A DNA stretch of 64,000 nucleotides from Bacteroidales bacterium (GCA_021371855.1 JAJFVL010000054.1:48487-112486); one strand, 5' to 3'. Positions 1 to 10,391 are shown, counted from the first letter of the stretch. The notes: generated from the sequence alone by a model not told the origin. Numbers and translations are program-made.

Positions 1-1784
1 TGGAATCTATCAGGGATATACCAACAGAGATCCCTGTACATTTTACAGATGTTCCTGAAGAATATGCTGTTTACTGGAAAATACGTGAAGGGCTGTTCCC
101 GTCAGTTGGAGCTATGCGTAACAAAGGGACAACTGTTATAATCGAGGACGTTGCATTTCCGATACAACATTTAGCAGCCGCCACTCTTGATCTTAAAGAG
201 CTTCTGAATAAATATCGTTATGATGATTCAGTAATATATGGCCATGCCCTGGAGGGAAACCTGCATTTTATTTTCAGTCAGGACTTTGGGATAAATGAAG
301 AGATTGAACGGTATGAAAAATTAATGTCGGAAGTTGCCAATCTTGTTTTGGACAAATATGACGGATCATTAAAAGCAGAACATGGTACCGGACGAAACGT
401 AGCTCCATTCGTGGAGAAAGAATGGGGAGAAGAAGCTTACATTCTGATGCAGATGATCAAAGATATTTTCGATCCTCAGAACATGCTTAATCCCGGAGTT
501 ATTATGAATTCCGATCCTAAAATCCATCTTAAAAACCTAAAGCCCATTCCTGTCGCCAATGAATTAATTGATAAGTGTATTGAATGTGGTTTCTGTGAGC
601 CGTCATGCGTCTCAGCCGGTCTTACTCTGACACCCAGACAACGTATTGTGGTTTACAGAGAAATGGTTTCGCTTAAAAAAAGCGGACACGAACCTCATAT
701 TGCTGCCGCTCTGGCAAAGTCTTTTTCATATGAAGGGGACAATACGTGTGCCACAGATGGATTATGTGCTGCAAGTTGTCCTGTTAAAATAGATACCGGG
801 AAACTTATTAAGCACCTCAGGGAGGAACAAATAGGATCGAACCAGAATATGGCAAACTGGATTGCGGGCCACATGAGTTTTGTAACTGCTTCGGCACGGG
901 TCGGACTTTCGGTTGTCAATTTTTTTCATGTTGTCCTTGGAACTTTTTTGATGAAAGGTATTTCCGGCGGTATGCGGAAAATATCGGGGAACAGGATCCC
1001 TTTCTGGAATCCGTTTATGCCAACAGGAGCTAAAAAGATAAAGATAAATAATGAACCCATCTCAGACAATCCCCGCAAAGTGGTCTATTTCCCATCATGC
1101 ATAAACCGGTCGATGGGAGTATCGCGTGATCATCGTGAAGAAAAACAGTTATCAGAAAAAATGATCTCCCTTCTGCATAAAGGTGGCTATGAGGTTATTT
1201 ATCCTGAGAACCTCAATAATCTATGCTGTGGCATGGCGTTTTTAAGTAAAGGATACATTGAGGCAGGGAAGAAAAAGTCCTCTGAACTTGAAGCTGCTCT
1301 TTTGACAGCAAGCAGGAATGGAGAGTACCCGGTTCTTTGTGATATGAGTCCATGTCTGTATACCATGAAAGATAATATGAAGTCGGACCTGAAGCTATAT
1401 GAGCCTGTCGAGTTTATATCAGATCATCTTCTTCCTTATCTGACCATTAAACCAATAGATGAAACGATTACAGTATTTCCTGTGTGCAGTATGAAAAAGT
1501 TGGGACTCGACGGAAAACTGGCTGAACTGGCAAAGCTTTGCGCCACGAAGGTTATAGTCGCCGATACAAATTGTTGTGGATTTGCAGGCGATCGCGGTTT
1601 TACTTATCCGGAATTGAATAAACACGGTTTACGTGACCTGAAAAATCAAATGCCCGAAACAGTAAAACATGGATATTCAACAAGTCGTACATGTGAAATA
1701 GGTATGAGTATGCATTCAGGAGTATCTCATAAATCGATTTGTTACCTTGTGGATAAGGCAAGTAGTCCTAAAACAGATTTATAG
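1..1784 (+). CDS. FAD/4Fe-4S D-lactate dehydrogenase-type oxidase, 3' part
   Basis: The reading frame is already open at base 3, so the N-terminal FAD-binding half lies outside the window. What remains is the C-terminal FAD-oxidase cap (HALEGNLHF, then AEHGTGRN near base 380, typical of the GlcD/Dld family), followed by a two-cluster ferredoxin segment (CIECGFCEPSC near base 577 and CATDGLCAASCP near base 750) and two CCG-type domains (LCCGMAF and NCCGFAGD). This architecture, GlcD fused to GlcF, belongs to single-chain membrane-associated D-lactate or 2-hydroxyacid dehydrogenases that pass electrons towards quinones. The substrate cannot be fixed from the fragment. The gene ends about 70 bases before a secreted ceramidase-fold gene on the same strand and is probably unrelated to the glycan loci that follow. 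Confidence 0.85.
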   Translation, partial: ESIRDIPTEIPVHFTDVPEEYAVYWKIREGLFPSVGAMRNKGTTVIIEDVAFPIQHLAAATLDLKELLNKYRYDDSVIYGHALEGNLHFIFSQDFGINEEIERYEKLMSEVANLVLDKYDGSLKAEHGTGRNVAPFVEKEWGEEAYILMQMIKDIFDPQNMLNPGVIMNSDPKIHLKNLKPIPVANELIDKCIECGFCEPSCVSAGLTLTPRQRIVVYREMVSLKKSGHEPHIAAALAKSFSYEGDNTCATDGLCAASCPVKIDTGKLIKHLREEQIGSNQNMANWIAGHMSFVTASARVGLSVVNFFHVVLGTFLMKGISGGMRKISGNRIPFWNPFMPTGAKKIKINNEPISDNPRKVVYFPSCINRSMGVSRDHREEKQLSEKMISLLHKGGYEVIYPENLNNLCCGMAFLSKGYIEAGKKKSSELEAALLTASRNGEYPVLCDMSPCLYTMKDNMKSDLKLYEPVEFISDHLLPYLTIKPIDETITVFPVCSMKKLGLDGKLAELAKLCATKVIVADTNCCGFAGDRGFTYPELNKHGLRDLKNQMPETVKHGYSTSRTCEIGMSMHSGVSHKSICYLVDKASSPKTDL

Positions 1785-1856
1785 TATTTAGTGTATTATC
1801 AAAAAAAGTAAAAATTGGCCACAGATATTCCCACTTTGGAAATTTAAAAGCAAATT

Positions 1857-3245
1857 ATGAGCAGATTTATTACAACCCGGGCGATTTTTTTATTTCTTAC
1901 TATCTCATTTCTTTTTACTGATGCTACTTTTTCAAAGAATCTTAACGATCCTCCCTCCGGATGGAAAGCAGGTGTTTCCAGAGTGGTCATAACACCTGAA
2001 CAGCCGATGTGGATGGCAGGATATGCTTTCAGAGACCATCCTTCGGAAGGCACTGTTCACGATTTGTGGGCCAAAGCACTGATACTCGAAGACAATAAAG
2101 GGAAGAGAGCACTGCTGATTACTGCTGATATTGAGTCATTCCCAAAATATACTTCAGATCATATCAGAAACAGGCTAAGTGCTAAATATGGTCTGTCTTT
2201 AGCTCAGATAATACTGAATGGCTCTCATACTCATTCAGGCCCTGTTCTGCAGGGTATGTATAATATCTATACTGATGATCCAAAGGAACTTAAAAAGATA
2301 AAGGATTACTCACTCAAATTCGAAAATAAGATTGTTGCATTAACAGGAGAAGCTATTAAATCAATGGTTCCTGCTCAAATTTATACACAAAATGGTGTTA
2401 CGCGGTTCCAGGTAAACAGACGGAATAACCCGGAAAAAAACTATTTGATGCAGACCGACATTAACGGGCCCAACGATTATGCCGTTCCGGTGATTAAAGT
2501 GACTGATGTTTCAGGCAACCTTATAGCTGTAGCATTTGGATATGCCTGTCATAATACAACATTAAGCGAATATAAGTGGTGCGGCGATTATGCCGGTTTT
2601 GCACAGATAGAGCTGGAAAAGATGCATCCGGGAATTACCGCTATGTTTTTCCAGGGAGCCGGAGCCGATCAGAATCCAATACCACGAAGAACAGTGGCTC
2701 TTGCCCAACAATACGGAAGAACACTTGCAGCAGCTACCGACAGAGTGTTGAACGAAGAAATGCGCAAGCTGTCACCCTCACTTACAACATTGTACTCAGA
2801 AGTCAAACTGGAGTTTAAAAAACCTATGAACAAAGAAGAATTAACAAAGATGATAAATGAAGAAACTGGTTATTTAAAACACTGGGCTGAAGACTATCTC
2901 AACAGAAATGAAAAAGGCCAGCCAATAATGTCTTCATATCTGTATCCCATCCAGATATGGAAACTCGGAGACCAGCCAATAATAAGTTTAGGTGGAGAGG
3001 TGGTTGTTGATTATTCTATTGAGTTAAAAAGGATATTTGGTCAGGATATATTTGTTATTGGTTATTCCAACGATGTGATGGCATATATCCCGTCTGCAGC
3101 AACCCTTAAAGAAGGAGGTTATGAAGGTCTTACGTCGCAGATGGCATTCGGACTGCCTGCTGCCTGGAAGGATAATACTGAGACGGTAATCATCAATGAG
3201 GTGCTAAGATTAGCGAAAAAGGCCGGAGTGCCTCAGATGAAATAA
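1857..3245 (+). CDS. secreted neutral/alkaline ceramidase-fold protein
   Basis: A 462-residue protein with a hydrophobic signal peptide (about residues 8-26) and the N-terminal domain fold of neutral/alkaline non-lysosomal ceramidases. Visible signatures are the early AGVSRVVITP strand, the zinc-ligand motif NGSHTHSGP near residue 121 and a second histidine motif, GYACHNTTL. In true neutral ceramidases a GDVSPN-type loop supplies the nucleophilic serine. Here the matching loop reads GAGADQNP (around residues 267-274) with no serine, so ceramide hydrolysis is doubtful. Such proteins are common next to glycan loci in Bacteroidota and their substrate is generally unknown. A related but divergent copy lies at 31517-32923. 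Family assignment is firm, function is not. Confidence 0.75.
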   Translation: MSRFITTRAIFLFLTISFLFTDATFSKNLNDPPSGWKAGVSRVVITPEQPMWMAGYAFRDHPSEGTVHDLWAKALILEDNKGKRALLITADIESFPKYTSDHIRNRLSAKYGLSLAQIILNGSHTHSGPVLQGMYNIYTDDPKELKKIKDYSLKFENKIVALTGEAIKSMVPAQIYTQNGVTRFQVNRRNNPEKNYLMQTDINGPNDYAVPVIKVTDVSGNLIAVAFGYACHNTTLSEYKWCGDYAGFAQIELEKMHPGITAMFFQGAGADQNPIPRRTVALAQQYGRTLAAATDRVLNEEMRKLSPSLTTLYSEVKLEFKKPMNKEELTKMINEETGYLKHWAEDYLNRNEKGQPIMSSYLYPIQIWKLGDQPIISLGGEVVVDYSIELKRIFGQDIFVIGYSNDVMAYIPSAATLKEGGYEGLTSQMAFGLPAAWKDNTETVIINEVLRLAKKAGVPQMK

Positions 3246-3452
3246 CCCCCCTTTTAGTAAAGTATCCGTGATGATATATAAGTAAAAAAGGTGGTGAGAA
3301 AGAACTGACCTCTCACTCCTATCATACCATTAGTTTAAAAGGCAAATATTCCCTTTTTCGGATGTTTCCCTTTAAAATATTTTTTCACACTGAATTTTAA
3401 AAATATTAAATTAAAAGGTACATTTACCTGAAAGTTATTAAAAAACATTCTT

Positions 3453-4037
3453 TTGAAATCGTTTCCTAGTGATTATGAATTGGTAGAAAGGCTGCAAAAA
3501 GGTGATGTAGAAGCCTTCGATCTGTTATACGAAAAGTATTCAGGGAAACTCTATGCTTTTGGTTTAAAATACCTCAGATCAACAGCCGAGGCAGAGGAAC
3601 TTGTTCAGTCGGTTTTTCTTAAAGTATGGGAAAGCTATAAGGGCCTGAAAAAGGAATTATCATTTAAATCATTTTTGTTCACTATTGCCTATAACGACAT
3701 TTGCAAACTTTTCCGTACAAGGAATTACCTTCAAAAATTTATCAATGATAGTGTCGCTGATAATCCACATGCTTCTATTGAAATTGAAGAGAGCATTGAC
3801 TACAACTCTTTTCTGGATAGAATTCAACAAATCATAAGCATACTCCCTGAAAGGCAAAAAAACATTTTCCTGAAAAGCCGTGATGAAGGTAAAACGACAA
3901 AGGAGATAGCCGAAGAACTTAGTCTTTCCCCCGGCACTGTCGACAATTATATTTCAGAGACACTCCGGTTCATACGTAACCGAATGCGGAGTGAAGACGT
4001 TGCTTTGTCTCTGTTCTTTACTTTGTTTTTCCTTTAA
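3453..4037 (+). CDS. ECF RNA polymerase sigma factor (SusC/D-linked)
   Basis: A 194-residue sigma-70 family protein of the ECF type. Region 2 lies around residues 20-70 (FDLLYEKYSG, then the EAEELVQSVFLKVW helix) and region 4 around 128-178, with a helix-turn-helix (KTTKEIAEELSLSPGTVDNY). The only plausible start is TTG at 3453, because the frame opens just upstream at 3432 and holds no ATG. It is followed by a FecR-type anti-sigma factor and a SusC/SusD pair, the standard trans-envelope signalling cassette of Bacteroidota. The inferred role is to switch on the downstream susCD genes when the cognate receptor binds its glycan. The last residues are unusually hydrophobic (LSLFFTLFFL), a trait also seen in the second sigma factor at 24182. 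Confidence 0.92.
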   Translation: MKSFPSDYELVERLQKGDVEAFDLLYEKYSGKLYAFGLKYLRSTAEAEELVQSVFLKVWESYKGLKKELSFKSFLFTIAYNDICKLFRTRNYLQKFINDSVADNPHASIEIEESIDYNSFLDRIQQIISILPERQKNIFLKSRDEGKTTKEIAEELSLSPGTVDNYISETLRFIRNRMRSEDVALSLFFTLFFL

Positions 4038-4228
4038 AATTATTTCTTAAATAATTTTATTAATACGCTATTAAACAGTGTATTATAAAAACAATATCGA
4101 TAACTCATATTGAATTAATATCATACATCGATAAAAAGATTTGCATTTTTTGTATGAGATTCATCTTACTTATGGATATAACTTAAACTAATGGAGAAAA
4201 TCACTTCCTCCTGTAACAACTCAAAAGG

Positions 4229-5305
4229 ATGATGTTAAAACAAGAAGATATTGAAAAGATAGAGCGATATGTCAATGGGCAATCCGACGACAAGGAAAAA
4301 TTATGGATTGAATCAATATTCTCAAAGGGGGAAACTAACGATAGTTTGCGGCATCACCTGAATGAAGACTGGGATATGATACTGAAAGATTCCTCGATTC
4401 CCGAAGTTGATCTTAATCTCCTTCTTGACCGCGTTCACCATATAATTCGGAAAAAAGAGATCTTGCTGAGGCAGAAACCTCTTCAAAGATTTATCAGGAT
4501 TTACATGAAAGCTGCCGCCATTTTGTTATTACCATTATTGGTTGCGGGAGGATTGCTTTACAATTATCTGGTTAACAAAGACAAGACAATAGCCGACCAG
4601 CAGGTCAGTTCCATGATCTATGCACCAATGGGTTCCCGGGTCTCTTTCAATCTTCCTGACGGTACCACAGGCATGCTTAACAGCGGTTCTCATCTCAGCT
4701 ATTCGCTTCCGTTTTCAAACAACCGGCAGGTAAAACTTGAAGGCGAAGCCTGGTTTGAAGTGAACCATGATGAAGATCACCCCTTTGAGATCAGTGCAGG
4801 CAATTCAACAGTTAGGGTATTGGGTACCAGCTTTAACCTGAGCGCTTACCCGGCAGAAAATTATATCGAGGTAGTCCTTCAACTAGGGAAAATTGAGTTT
4901 CTGGATAATAAAGTAAACGAAAAGGTGACCATGCTCCCATCCGAAAGACTGATCTTTCAGAACGGAAATATCAGCAAATCTGTTACTGATCCGGCAAAGT
5001 ACAATGCATGGACAGAAGGCAAGCTCGTTTTCAGGGGAGATCCCATGTCGGAAGTGGCCCGCCGGATAGAAAGGTGGTATAATGTAAAGGTTACTCTCTC
5101 CGATACTGAACTGGAAAAATATTCTTTCCGTGGAACTTTTGAGGATGATACCATCGATGAGGTACTAAAATTCTTAGCCATGACCTCTCCTATCAGATAT
5201 ACAATTACACCTCGTGAGCTGATGCAGGATGGCACTTTCAAAAAAGAAGAAATTGTAATCTTTAAAAAAAGCCTGAATATTAACCCTAAAACCAAAAAGA
5301 TATGA
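4229..5305 (+). CDS. FecR-family anti-sigma factor
   Basis: A 358-residue inner-membrane anti-sigma factor. The cytoplasmic N-terminal part (about 1-90) should hold the sigma factor. A single membrane segment lies near residues 93-114 (AAAILLLPLLVAGG). The periplasmic FecR domain follows (about 128-225, with EAWFEVNHDEDHPFEI and LGTSFNLSAY), and a C-terminal DUF4974-like domain (about 268-335) is expected to contact the STN domain of the SusC receptor. It lies 191 bases after its sigma gene and 107 bases before susC. Family behaviour predicts that ligand-loaded SusC relieves inhibition of the sigma factor. Two ATG codons in a row begin the gene and either could be used. Confidence 0.92.
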   Translation: MMLKQEDIEKIERYVNGQSDDKEKLWIESIFSKGETNDSLRHHLNEDWDMILKDSSIPEVDLNLLLDRVHHIIRKKEILLRQKPLQRFIRIYMKAAAILLLPLLVAGGLLYNYLVNKDKTIADQQVSSMIYAPMGSRVSFNLPDGTTGMLNSGSHLSYSLPFSNNRQVKLEGEAWFEVNHDEDHPFEISAGNSTVRVLGTSFNLSAYPAENYIEVVLQLGKIEFLDNKVNEKVTMLPSERLIFQNGNISKSVTDPAKYNAWTEGKLVFRGDPMSEVARRIERWYNVKVTLSDTELEKYSFRGTFEDDTIDEVLKFLAMTSPIRYTITPRELMQDGTFKKEEIVIFKKSLNINPKTKKI

Positions 5306-5343
5306 AAACAACTAAAAGTCCATAGAAAAATCTGATAAAAAAA

Positions 5344-5365
5344 GGAAATCGCGCCAACGATTTCC
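5344..5365 (+). terminator. hairpin between anti-sigma gene and susC
   Basis: Two perfect 8-base arms (GGAAATCG and CGATTTCC) flank a 6-base loop, 39 bases after the fecR stop. No clear T-run follows, so it may be an attenuator or RNA-stability element rather than a full terminator. A hairpin sits at the equivalent place in the second locus at 26056. Confidence 0.45.
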
Positions 5366-5412
5366 CCAAAAACATCATTTCGATATTTTTTAACTTAAAA
5401 CAATACAAATTT

Positions 5413-8400
5413 ATGAAAAAAAACGAACCCTTCGGGGACTTGTTTTATTGTTCCCTGAATAAAAATCTGTTAATCATGCGTAATGCTATTATTCTATTGT
5501 TTCTCGGGATCCTACAAGCAAACGCTATTGACTCCTACTCGCAAAAAACAAGGCTTTCACTGGATTTTACCGATGCAAAATTAATTACAGTACTTGACAA
5601 TATTGAAGCAGAAAGCGAATTTTTCTTCCTGTACAATGAGAAGCTTCTTGACACTGAACGTAAAGTCAGTATCAATGAAAACGACCAATTAATTGGTGTT
5701 ATCCTGGATAATTTATTTAGTGGTACCGATGTTAAATACACAATCGTCGACCGCAAGATCATTCTTGCACCGGAATACTTAACAGAATCACCGCAATCAC
5801 AACAGCAAAAAATAACCGGAACTGTTACCGGAAAAGACGGAACTCCTCTCCCGGGAGTAAATGTTATTGTTACCGGAACAACTACTGGAGCCATAACCGA
5901 TATTGATGGTAAGTACACTATTCAAATTCCTCAAGGTTCAAAAAGCCTGACATTCTCATTTATTGGAATGGAACCCCAAGAAATAAGTATTGGGAAGTTA
6001 ACCCAAATCAATGTAACTATGGTTGAGTCAGCAATTGGTCTGAATGAAGTCGTTGTCATTGGTTATGGTACTCAAAAGAGAGGCAATATAACAGGTGCTG
6101 TTAGTTCAATAAACAGTAAAGACCTCGCAAAAACTGTTTCTGTAACGAATACTGCAACGGCAATGCAAGGATTAACTCCAGGATTAACTATTCAGAACTG
6201 GGGTGGAGAACCCGGCAGGGAAAACGTTGCAATTAAAATCAGGGGAACTGGTACCTTGAACAATTCTAATCCTTTAGTATTAGTTGATGGTATTGAGCAA
6301 TCACTTGCAACTGTTGAACCCAGCAATGTAGAATCAATTAGCGTTTTGAAGGATGCTGCATCTTCTTCAATTTACGGTTCAAGGGCAGCAAATGGAGTTA
6401 TTCTGATTACAACAAAGCGTGGGGCAAAAACTGGCACTACGGTAACTTATGACGTTAATATAGGCAGCCAGAATGCAACTTATTTCCCTGAAAAAGCAGA
6501 TCCGGCAATATGGATGACACTGGAAAATGAAGCACAGACAAATGCTGGTGGTGATCCTATATGGAGCGAAGAGTATATGCAAAATGTCATAGCTGGTACC
6601 AATCCTTTAAAATATCCTTTCGCCAATTGGGAGGATGGAATATTTAATTACAATGCATTTCAACAGCGTCATGCACTCACATTATCTAGTGGTGGAGAAC
6701 AAGGAAGAGTGTTTGCTTCAGTAAACTATACTGACAAGGATGGTATTATCAAGAACTTCAATAACAAACAAGTGACATTTACCCTCAATAGCGATTTGTA
6801 CCTATCTAAAAAATTAACTGCTTCGATGAACTTAATGTACAGGAATAGGCACTTTAGCGGACCTGGATTCACGGCTCAACGATTAGTTCAGGGAATTTTG
6901 CATATAAACAGACAGATGGTAATGGAATATCCTGATGGAACGTATGACTTGCTTGGGGGATGTTGGAATACACATGCAATGTCACAAACCGGCGAAACGA
7001 GTTCAATTTCTAATGATATTGTTGCTCAAGGGGGCCTTAAATACGCCATTACCGATGATTTATCTCTTGAGGGAAATGTTACCATGAACTCAATTGGAAC
7101 TGATGGATCTGTATTTAACGAATCACTTAAGGGTATGAAAAATTATTTTACCGGTCAGGAAGTTGCAGTATCCGGATGGTTTGCAACACCAACATTAACA
7201 GATACACAGGATAATATGAGAGAGATAAGTGAAAGGTTACATTTAGATTATAAGAAAATATTTGGCAAACACAATATTCAGGCAATGGCTGGATATGAAG
7301 AAATATACCAACATAATAAATATCTTTATGGATATAGAGATGATTTCTTTAACAACGATCTAAGGGATTTAAATGCAGGTAGCAATGCAAATTCGAGTAA
7401 CAGTGGCTATAATAATGAATGGAAACTTCGTTCCTACTTTGGAAGGGCAGACTATGCTTTTGACAATAAGTATTTATTCCAGGCTAACTTGAGATATGAT
7501 GGTTCTTCAAGATTTGGAGATGGTCACAGATGGGGATTATTCCCTTCATTTTCTGTAGGCTGGCGTATTTCAAATGAAAATTTCCTGAAGGATAATCCCA
7601 CAATTAGTAATATGAGGCTGAGAGCATCTTGGGGTCAATTAGGAAATCAGAATATCGGTCTATACAAGTATTTAAACAATTACGATCTTGGCGAAGGTTA
7701 TCAGTTTAATAATACTTTGGTTTCGGGTGCAGCTGTAACAACCGCCGGTAATCCGGATATCACCTGGGAAACTTCAACCATGACGAACATCGGACTTGAT
7801 TTAGGGTTCCTGGATAACAGGATTGAAATTGTGGCCGAATATTTTTGGAAATACACTGACGATATTCTACTTAATTTACCTATTCCTAAGACCATCGGGG
7901 TTAATGCTCCTGTACAAAATGCAGCAGCAGTATCTAATAATGGTTGGGAAATTTCTGCAACATATACAAGTCCTGAAAAACCGGACAGGGGATTCCAATA
8001 TTCAGTGTCACTCAACGTATCGGATGTGATTAACAAAATAGAAGATCTGAAAGGTGAAGTATATTATCCTGATAAATTCAGTGTATGGATGGAAGGACAT
8101 TCTATGAATTCATTACGTGGTTTGCACTCACCTGAGGGTATTTACAAAACACAAGCTGACCTGGAAAAGTATCCTGTAAAATATATGGAAACATGTGGTA
8201 TTGGAGATATCGCGTATGAAGATGTAAATAAAGATGGTGTAATTTCTCAGTCTCTTTCCCCGGCTGGCGACCAGATTATTATGGGAAGTGAAGATCCTAG
8301 GTACGAATTTGGTATCAGAGCTAACGCAACTTATAAAGGATTTGACTTTTCCATGTTCTGGCAAGGTGTTGGTAAACAGTTTCATGCACTTGATGGAGCT

Positions 8401-8757
8401 CTGATGGAAGGTGCTGCCTGGCAAAATTTTATTTGCAAAACATTTGCTGAAGAAACATACCATGAGACAAGAAATCCAAATGGAAACTGGCCCAAAACAA
8501 CATATGGCGACAGCTGGAACCTTATACAATCTGATTTCTGGCTTCAGAATACAAAATATATAAGGTTGAAAAATTTCCAGATTGGATACACCGTGGCACC
8601 CAAGAAGTACATTTCAAGCGTGCGTTTCTATGTATCCGGTGAAAATATGTTAACCTTTACACCCACTAAGCTTTTTGACCCTGAGACTCCTAGAGGAAGG
8701 AGCCAGTACATGCCGCAGTTAAAAGTATTAAGTGTAGGCTTAAGTACAAGATTTTAA
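5413..8757 (+). CDS. SusC/RagA-type TonB-dependent outer-membrane receptor with STN domain
   Basis: A 1114-residue outer-membrane glycan transporter. After a signal peptide (hydrophobic core about residues 24-38) it has an STN signalling domain (about 47-118), a carboxypeptidase-D-like regulatory domain (about 132-205, with GTPLPGVNVIV), the junction motif VVVIGYGTQKR near 213-223, the plug (about 225-335, with IRGTGTLNNSNPLVLVDG) and a long beta-barrel ending in an aromatic residue (LSTRF). The STN domain marks it as a transducer for the adjacent FecR/ECF pair. It should import oligosaccharides, energised by TonB, with SusD at 8789 as the lid. The substrate is unknown, but the oxidoreductase and isomerase just downstream hint at an oxidatively degraded sugar. 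The first 21 residues before MRNAIILL are polar, so the true start could be that later methionine. Confidence 0.95.
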   Translation: MKKNEPFGDLFYCSLNKNLLIMRNAIILLFLGILQANAIDSYSQKTRLSLDFTDAKLITVLDNIEAESEFFFLYNEKLLDTERKVSINENDQLIGVILDNLFSGTDVKYTIVDRKIILAPEYLTESPQSQQQKITGTVTGKDGTPLPGVNVIVTGTTTGAITDIDGKYTIQIPQGSKSLTFSFIGMEPQEISIGKLTQINVTMVESAIGLNEVVVIGYGTQKRGNITGAVSSINSKDLAKTVSVTNTATAMQGLTPGLTIQNWGGEPGRENVAIKIRGTGTLNNSNPLVLVDGIEQSLATVEPSNVESISVLKDAASSSIYGSRAANGVILITTKRGAKTGTTVTYDVNIGSQNATYFPEKADPAIWMTLENEAQTNAGGDPIWSEEYMQNVIAGTNPLKYPFANWEDGIFNYNAFQQRHALTLSSGGEQGRVFASVNYTDKDGIIKNFNNKQVTFTLNSDLYLSKKLTASMNLMYRNRHFSGPGFTAQRLVQGILHINRQMVMEYPDGTYDLLGGCWNTHAMSQTGETSSISNDIVAQGGLKYAITDDLSLEGNVTMNSIGTDGSVFNESLKGMKNYFTGQEVAVSGWFATPTLTDTQDNMREISERLHLDYKKIFGKHNIQAMAGYEEIYQHNKYLYGYRDDFFNNDLRDLNAGSNANSSNSGYNNEWKLRSYFGRADYAFDNKYLFQANLRYDGSSRFGDGHRWGLFPSFSVGWRISNENFLKDNPTISNMRLRASWGQLGNQNIGLYKYLNNYDLGEGYQFNNTLVSGAAVTTAGNPDITWETSTMTNIGLDLGFLDNRIEIVAEYFWKYTDDILLNLPIPKTIGVNAPVQNAAAVSNNGWEISATYTSPEKPDRGFQYSVSLNVSDVINKIEDLKGEVYYPDKFSVWMEGHSMNSLRGLHSPEGIYKTQADLEKYPVKYMETCGIGDIAYEDVNKDGVISQSLSPAGDQIIMGSEDPRYEFGIRANATYKGFDFSMFWQGVGKQFHALDGALMEGAAWQNFICKTFAEETYHETRNPNGNWPKTTYGDSWNLIQSDFWLQNTKYIRLKNFQIGYTVAPKKYISSVRFYVSGENMLTFTPTKLFDPETPRGRSQYMPQLKVLSVGLSTRF

Positions 8758-8776
8758 TGTTTAAAAATTTAGAAAT

Positions 8777-8783
8777 AAGGAGG
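8777..8783 (+). promoter_or_regulatory. strong Shine-Dalgarno site before susD
   Basis: AAGGAGG lies five bases before the ATG of the SusD gene. Most genes here lack a recognisable Shine-Dalgarno site, as is usual in Bacteroidota. This one may raise translation of the lipoprotein relative to the upstream receptor. Confidence 0.6.
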
Positions 8784-8788
8784 TTATC

Positions 8789-10336
8789 ATGATAAAATAT
8801 ATTTCTCGTTTTAGTATTTTACTATTTATTTTCGCCCTTGTGGGTTGCGAGGATGGACTCGATTTGATCCCTACTGGCTCAGTTTCGGAAAAGATTTACT
8901 GGCAAAGGGAAAAAGATGCAGAACTGGCAGTAAATGCTGCTTATAATTGTCTGGACGATTGGAATTTGATAGACATGGACGGCTCAACGGATATTGCATA
9001 TCATGCTGCATCAGGTACCGGATCATTTTTTGATGTCGGCGCAGGCAACATTGACCCGACAAATTGGGCAATAACAGATATGTGGATTAAATACTACAGA
9101 GGCATCAGAAGAGCTAATGATGTGATTAAAAACATTGATCTGATCCAGTCAGGTGATGCTGAAACCATGGCAAGAATAAAAGCTGAGGCCCGGTTCCTGC
9201 GTGCTTATTATTATACACAACTGACAAGTTTATGGGGTGGAGTTCCATTGATACTTGAACCTTTGACAATAAATGTACACACAGCTACTACTGACAAAGC
9301 TACTATTGTTGAATTTGTAATCAACGAATTAAACGATATAATTAGTTCCAATGCTCTTCCTTTAAGCTATGTAGGCGATAATATCGGCAGGGCTACCAAA
9401 GGAGCTGCATATGCATTATTAGCAAGAGTAGCAATCCGTAACGATATGTTTAACGTTGCACGCGATGCTGCAAAAGCAGTGATGGATTTAGGCGTTTATG
9501 AATTATATCCCGATTATGTAAAGTTGTTTCAGTATGCCGGTGAAAATTGCAAAGAAGTAATTTTTGACAGGCAGTATTCGATAGGAGGTGATATTCATGA
9601 TGCTTTTAACCATTCGTCAGCTTCCCTGGGCGGAGGCTCTTATGTCGAACCAAACCGGTACTTGTTAAAAAAATATGAATACAAGGGGCTTGTAAATCCA
9701 AATGACCCTTATGAGAATCTTGATCCTCGGTTTGGCTTTACATGTTATTACACCGGTCAACCATGCGGAAATACTATCTATAATTCATGGCCTAATTCTA
9801 CCACGGTTGATAGGGTAAATAGTAGTGAATGGTCAACTGATTATGGATTTAATGTCAGGAAATGGGTCGATTATGAAGGTGATGTAGCTAATCCTGCAAA
9901 TGGATCTATAAATATGATTCTTATACGGTATGCTGATGTGCTATTAATGTACGCTGAATCAAAAATTGAATTGAACCAGATTGACCAGTCAGTATATGAT
10001 GCAATTAATGCAGTTCGTCAACGTCCAACTGTTGAAATGCCTGCAATTACTACAGGTAAAACACAAGCTCAATTAAGGGCAATAGTCAGAAATGAACGTA
10101 CTGTAGAATTTGCATTCGAAGGACTGCGTACATTCGATGTGAACCGTTGGAAAATCGGAGAAGATAAAATCGGAGTCGTACAAGGATGCGATTACATTGA
10201 CGCTACTACCGGAAAATGGACAGTTTTGACTAGGGGATACACGCGTACTTTCAGAACCGACAGGGATTATCTGTGGCCTATACCTCAGTCAGAAATAGAA
10301 ATTAATGAGAACATAACTCAAAATCCAAACTACTAA
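8789..10336 (+). CDS. SusD/RagB-family glycan-binding lipoprotein
   Basis: A 515-residue surface lipoprotein with a lipobox ending in Cys20 (ALVGC). The N-terminal SusD-like domain and TPR-type helices (ARIKAEARFLRAYYY near residue 128) are followed by the C-terminal SusD/RagB signature (NERTVEFAFEGLRTFDVNRW) and the closing WPIPQSEIEINENITQNPNY. It forms the extracellular lid over the SusC barrel encoded 31 bases upstream. A strong rho-independent terminator follows, so the operon ends here. Confidence 0.95.
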   Translation: MIKYISRFSILLFIFALVGCEDGLDLIPTGSVSEKIYWQREKDAELAVNAAYNCLDDWNLIDMDGSTDIAYHAASGTGSFFDVGAGNIDPTNWAITDMWIKYYRGIRRANDVIKNIDLIQSGDAETMARIKAEARFLRAYYYTQLTSLWGGVPLILEPLTINVHTATTDKATIVEFVINELNDIISSNALPLSYVGDNIGRATKGAAYALLARVAIRNDMFNVARDAAKAVMDLGVYELYPDYVKLFQYAGENCKEVIFDRQYSIGGDIHDAFNHSSASLGGGSYVEPNRYLLKKYEYKGLVNPNDPYENLDPRFGFTCYYTGQPCGNTIYNSWPNSTTVDRVNSSEWSTDYGFNVRKWVDYEGDVANPANGSINMILIRYADVLLMYAESKIELNQIDQSVYDAINAVRQRPTVEMPAITTGKTQAQLRAIVRNERTVEFAFEGLRTFDVNRWKIGEDKIGVVQGCDYIDATTGKWTVLTRGYTRTFRTDRDYLWPIPQSEIEINENITQNPNY

Positions 10337-10352
10337 TGTAAAAAATAAAATA

Positions 10353-10391
10353 GTGTGGGAATTTTAATATTCTCACACTCTTTTATTTTTT
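10353..10391 (+). terminator. rho-independent terminator after first susCD
   Basis: A 10-base stem (GTGTGGGAAT with ATTCTCACAC, one G-U pair) with a short AT-rich loop is followed by a T-rich run. It lies 16 bases after the susD stop and separates the SusCD operon from the oxidoreductase gene at 10602. Confidence 0.8.

Noticed and set aside
3291..3322. Short GTGAGA/TCTCAC hairpin after the first ceramidase-fold gene
   Set aside because: The stem is only six bases and no T-run follows, so a terminator call is not supported.
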